DNA of 64,000 nucleotides. Origin: Nesterenkonia pannonica (lineage in GTDB: Bacteria > Actinomycetota > Actinomycetes > Actinomycetales > Micrococcaceae). The first letter of the stretch is position 1. Every line of letters starts with the position of its first letter. Positions 62,840 to 64,000 of this stretch are shown in pieces. The DNA is taken from contig NZ_CP080575.1 of assembly GCF_019575955.1 (NCBI RefSeq), forward strand, positions 2,604,001-2,668,000, read 5' to 3'. The notes under the pieces were generated by a model. That model saw only the letters and a program-made list of their open reading frames with translations, had not been told where the DNA came from and ran no database searches. Position numbers and translations under genes: made by a program.

Positions 62840-63443
62840 TCAGCGCAGGCCGTGCTCATTGCGGGCGATCTGGGCGAGCACCTGGTTCAGCAGGGTTCGC
62901 TCGGCAGTTTTGATGCGCTCGTGGAGGGTAGCCTCATCATCCTCAGCCCTCACCTCAACGGGGTTTGGGCAAGGATCGGGCCGGTGTCGACGCCGGAGTC
63001 CACCTGGTGCACGGTGCAGCCGGTCACCTTCACCCCGTGAGCAAGCGCATCACGCACCGCATGGGCGCCCGGAAAGCTGGGCAGCAGGGCCGGGTGCGTG
63101 TTGATCATCGGCACTGCGCGGCCATCCGCGCGCCTCAGGGTGTCGAGGAACTCTGCCGAGACGATCCTCATGAACCCGCTGGAGACCAACACCTCTGGGT
63201 CGTAGGAAAGCACAGCATCGCGCAGCCTGCTGTTCCAGTCGGCCCGCTGCTCCGCGTCTGCCCCGCGCTCGAGGGGGACGCTGAACGTCTCGATCCCTGC
63301 AGTCCCGGCTCTCACCAGCCCGTAGGCATCGGGGTTGTCCGAGCCGACCGCCGCGATCTCCACGGCTAGCTCCCTGCCTGGGACGCGTCGATGACCGACT
63401 GAAGATTGGACCCCGAGCCGGAGATCAGCACCACGATTCGCAT
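62840..63443 (-). CDS. purN: Phosphoribosylglycinamide formyltransferase PurN
   Basis: Third step of purine synthesis, using 10-formyl-tetrahydrofolate. N-terminal MRIVVLISGSGSNLQSVIDA, then VSSGFMRIVSAEFLDTL, the catalytic region INTHPALLPSFPGAHAVRDALAHGVKVTGCTVHQVDSGVDTGPILAQ. Breaks near 63365 (stop in the AGS region) and 62960; the restored end reads LLNQVLAQIARNEHGLR. About 200 residues, usual. ATG 63441-63443. Confidence 0.92.
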
Positions 63444-63482
63444 AGGGCTCAGCCTACGTCCGCGCTCGCCTCAGCTCTGCGG

Positions 63483-64000
63483 TCAGCGGGGCGCCTGGGC
63501 GCGCCGAGCGATCTTCCACTGGCGCCGCTGCCGGAAGAAGGCGTTGGAGCTCGGGAGGAACATCATCACGATCGCGAGGACGGACAGCGCAACCACCGCG
63601 CCCACGAGCGCGAAGGCGGCGGGGTGAAGCCGAAGAAGAGCATGAAGACGCTGAGTGCGCACCAGACGGTCGCAATGATGCGGCAGGCGTTGTTGACCAT
63701 CGTTCCGAGGAATCCCCAGAGGATGTACATGCAGAGCACAAAGATGCCCCACACCAGTGCCAGCCCGCCGAGCATCGTCATGCTGAGCTCCAGAAGCTCC
63801 TGCGGCGCCATGTCGTTGAGCTCCGGGTTGGCCTCAGCCTGACGCTCCATCTCCTGGAGGAACATGTCGTACTGCTCCGGAGACATCAGCTCCTCAATGC
63901 TGGCCGTGCTCGCGACCACCATGCCGTAGATGCCCCAGGCCAAGGCCGCGACGCTTACGCCGATCATCGCCAGCAGCGCCACCAGCAGAGAGGCGGGCCG
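63483..64000 (-). CDS. Four-helix membrane protein, N-terminus beyond window
   Basis: Partial gene, ~170 residues visible. Helices: LLAMIGVSVAALAWGIYGMVV, MTMLGGLALVWGIFVLCMYILWG, a third RIIATVWCALSVFMLFFG and a fourth ALVGAVVALSVLAIVMMFL, then a basic tail QRRQWKIARRAQAPR. An acidic loop (EELMSPEQYDMFLQEMERQAE) joins helices one and two. A frame break lies near 63620. I do not recognise the family; genes of this kind often sit beside purN/purH in actinobacteria, from memory. Confidence 0.65.

Overview
The window is GC-rich DNA from a high-GC actinobacterium, most like the Micrococcaceae (Arthrobacter, Nesterenkonia or Kocuria type). The evidence is an Lsr2 nucleoid protein, ClpC, menaquinone synthesis, a system II cytochrome c maturation operon, an ECF sigma factor with an RskA-type anti-sigma factor, a class F sortase, and the order tilS-hpt-ftsH-folE-folP-folBK-DUF3180-PH-PH-DUF2520-panC-lysS-lsr2-clpC-mutY-radA. 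Exported proteins are strikingly acidic, which would suit a salt-tolerant member. The genus is an inference.

The text looks like an unpolished assembly. Nearly every long gene is broken by small frameshifts, mostly one base lost from a C or G run. A second error class is motif-specific: where protein conservation demands GCCGGC, the text reads GTAAGC, GCTTAC, GCTTAAGC, GCTTAGC, GCTAAAC or similar. I therefore annotate whole genes across frame breaks and treat the breaks as sequence errors, not pseudogenes. Gene ends are firm; residue counts inside broken genes are approximate.

Layout. 1-3913: menF (partial, +) converging on menC-menD (-). 3967-5589: PAP2 phosphatase and YceI protein. 5600-12149: FUSC protein, radA, mutY, clpC, lsr2. 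12352-17971: small membrane ORF, lysS, M13 peptidase, panC and a DUF2520 protein. 17961-25136: two PH-domain membrane proteins, DUF3180, folBK fusion, folP, folE, ftsH. 25245-28674: MFS carrier, 2-hydroxycarboxylate transporter and GntR regulator, sitting between ftsH and hpt. 28694-31500: hpt, tilS and a zincin. 31539-42353: menB, tag, a DUF4397/sortase/SigK/RskA cell-surface module, an oxidoreductase, two CorC-like CBS proteins, menE and menA. 42456-47836: two small membrane proteins, DUF4229, and the cytochrome c maturation operon tlpA-ccdA-resB-ccsB. 48091-62137: an accessory nitrogen-catabolism region. 62103-64000: histidine phosphatase, purN and a truncated membrane protein.

The most interesting part is 48-62 kb: an APC permease with an Lrp regulator, a polar amino acid ABC transporter divergent from a gamma-glutamyltransferase without signal peptide, and a tightly overlapped five-gene operon (flavin amine oxidase, agmatine deiminase, amidase-signature amidase, YtcJ-type amidohydrolase, succinate-semialdehyde-type dehydrogenase) divergent from a TetR regulator. 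The same near-palindrome ATGAATGCTkTTCATT lies in both divergent control regions, about 9 kb apart. I read this as a TetR-controlled agmatine/polyamine regulon with a non-standard N-carbamoylputrescine step.

No tRNA, rRNA, insertion sequence, CRISPR array or origin was seen. No gene-free stretch exceeds about 260 bases; the longest is the divergent tlpA/permease region 47837-48090.
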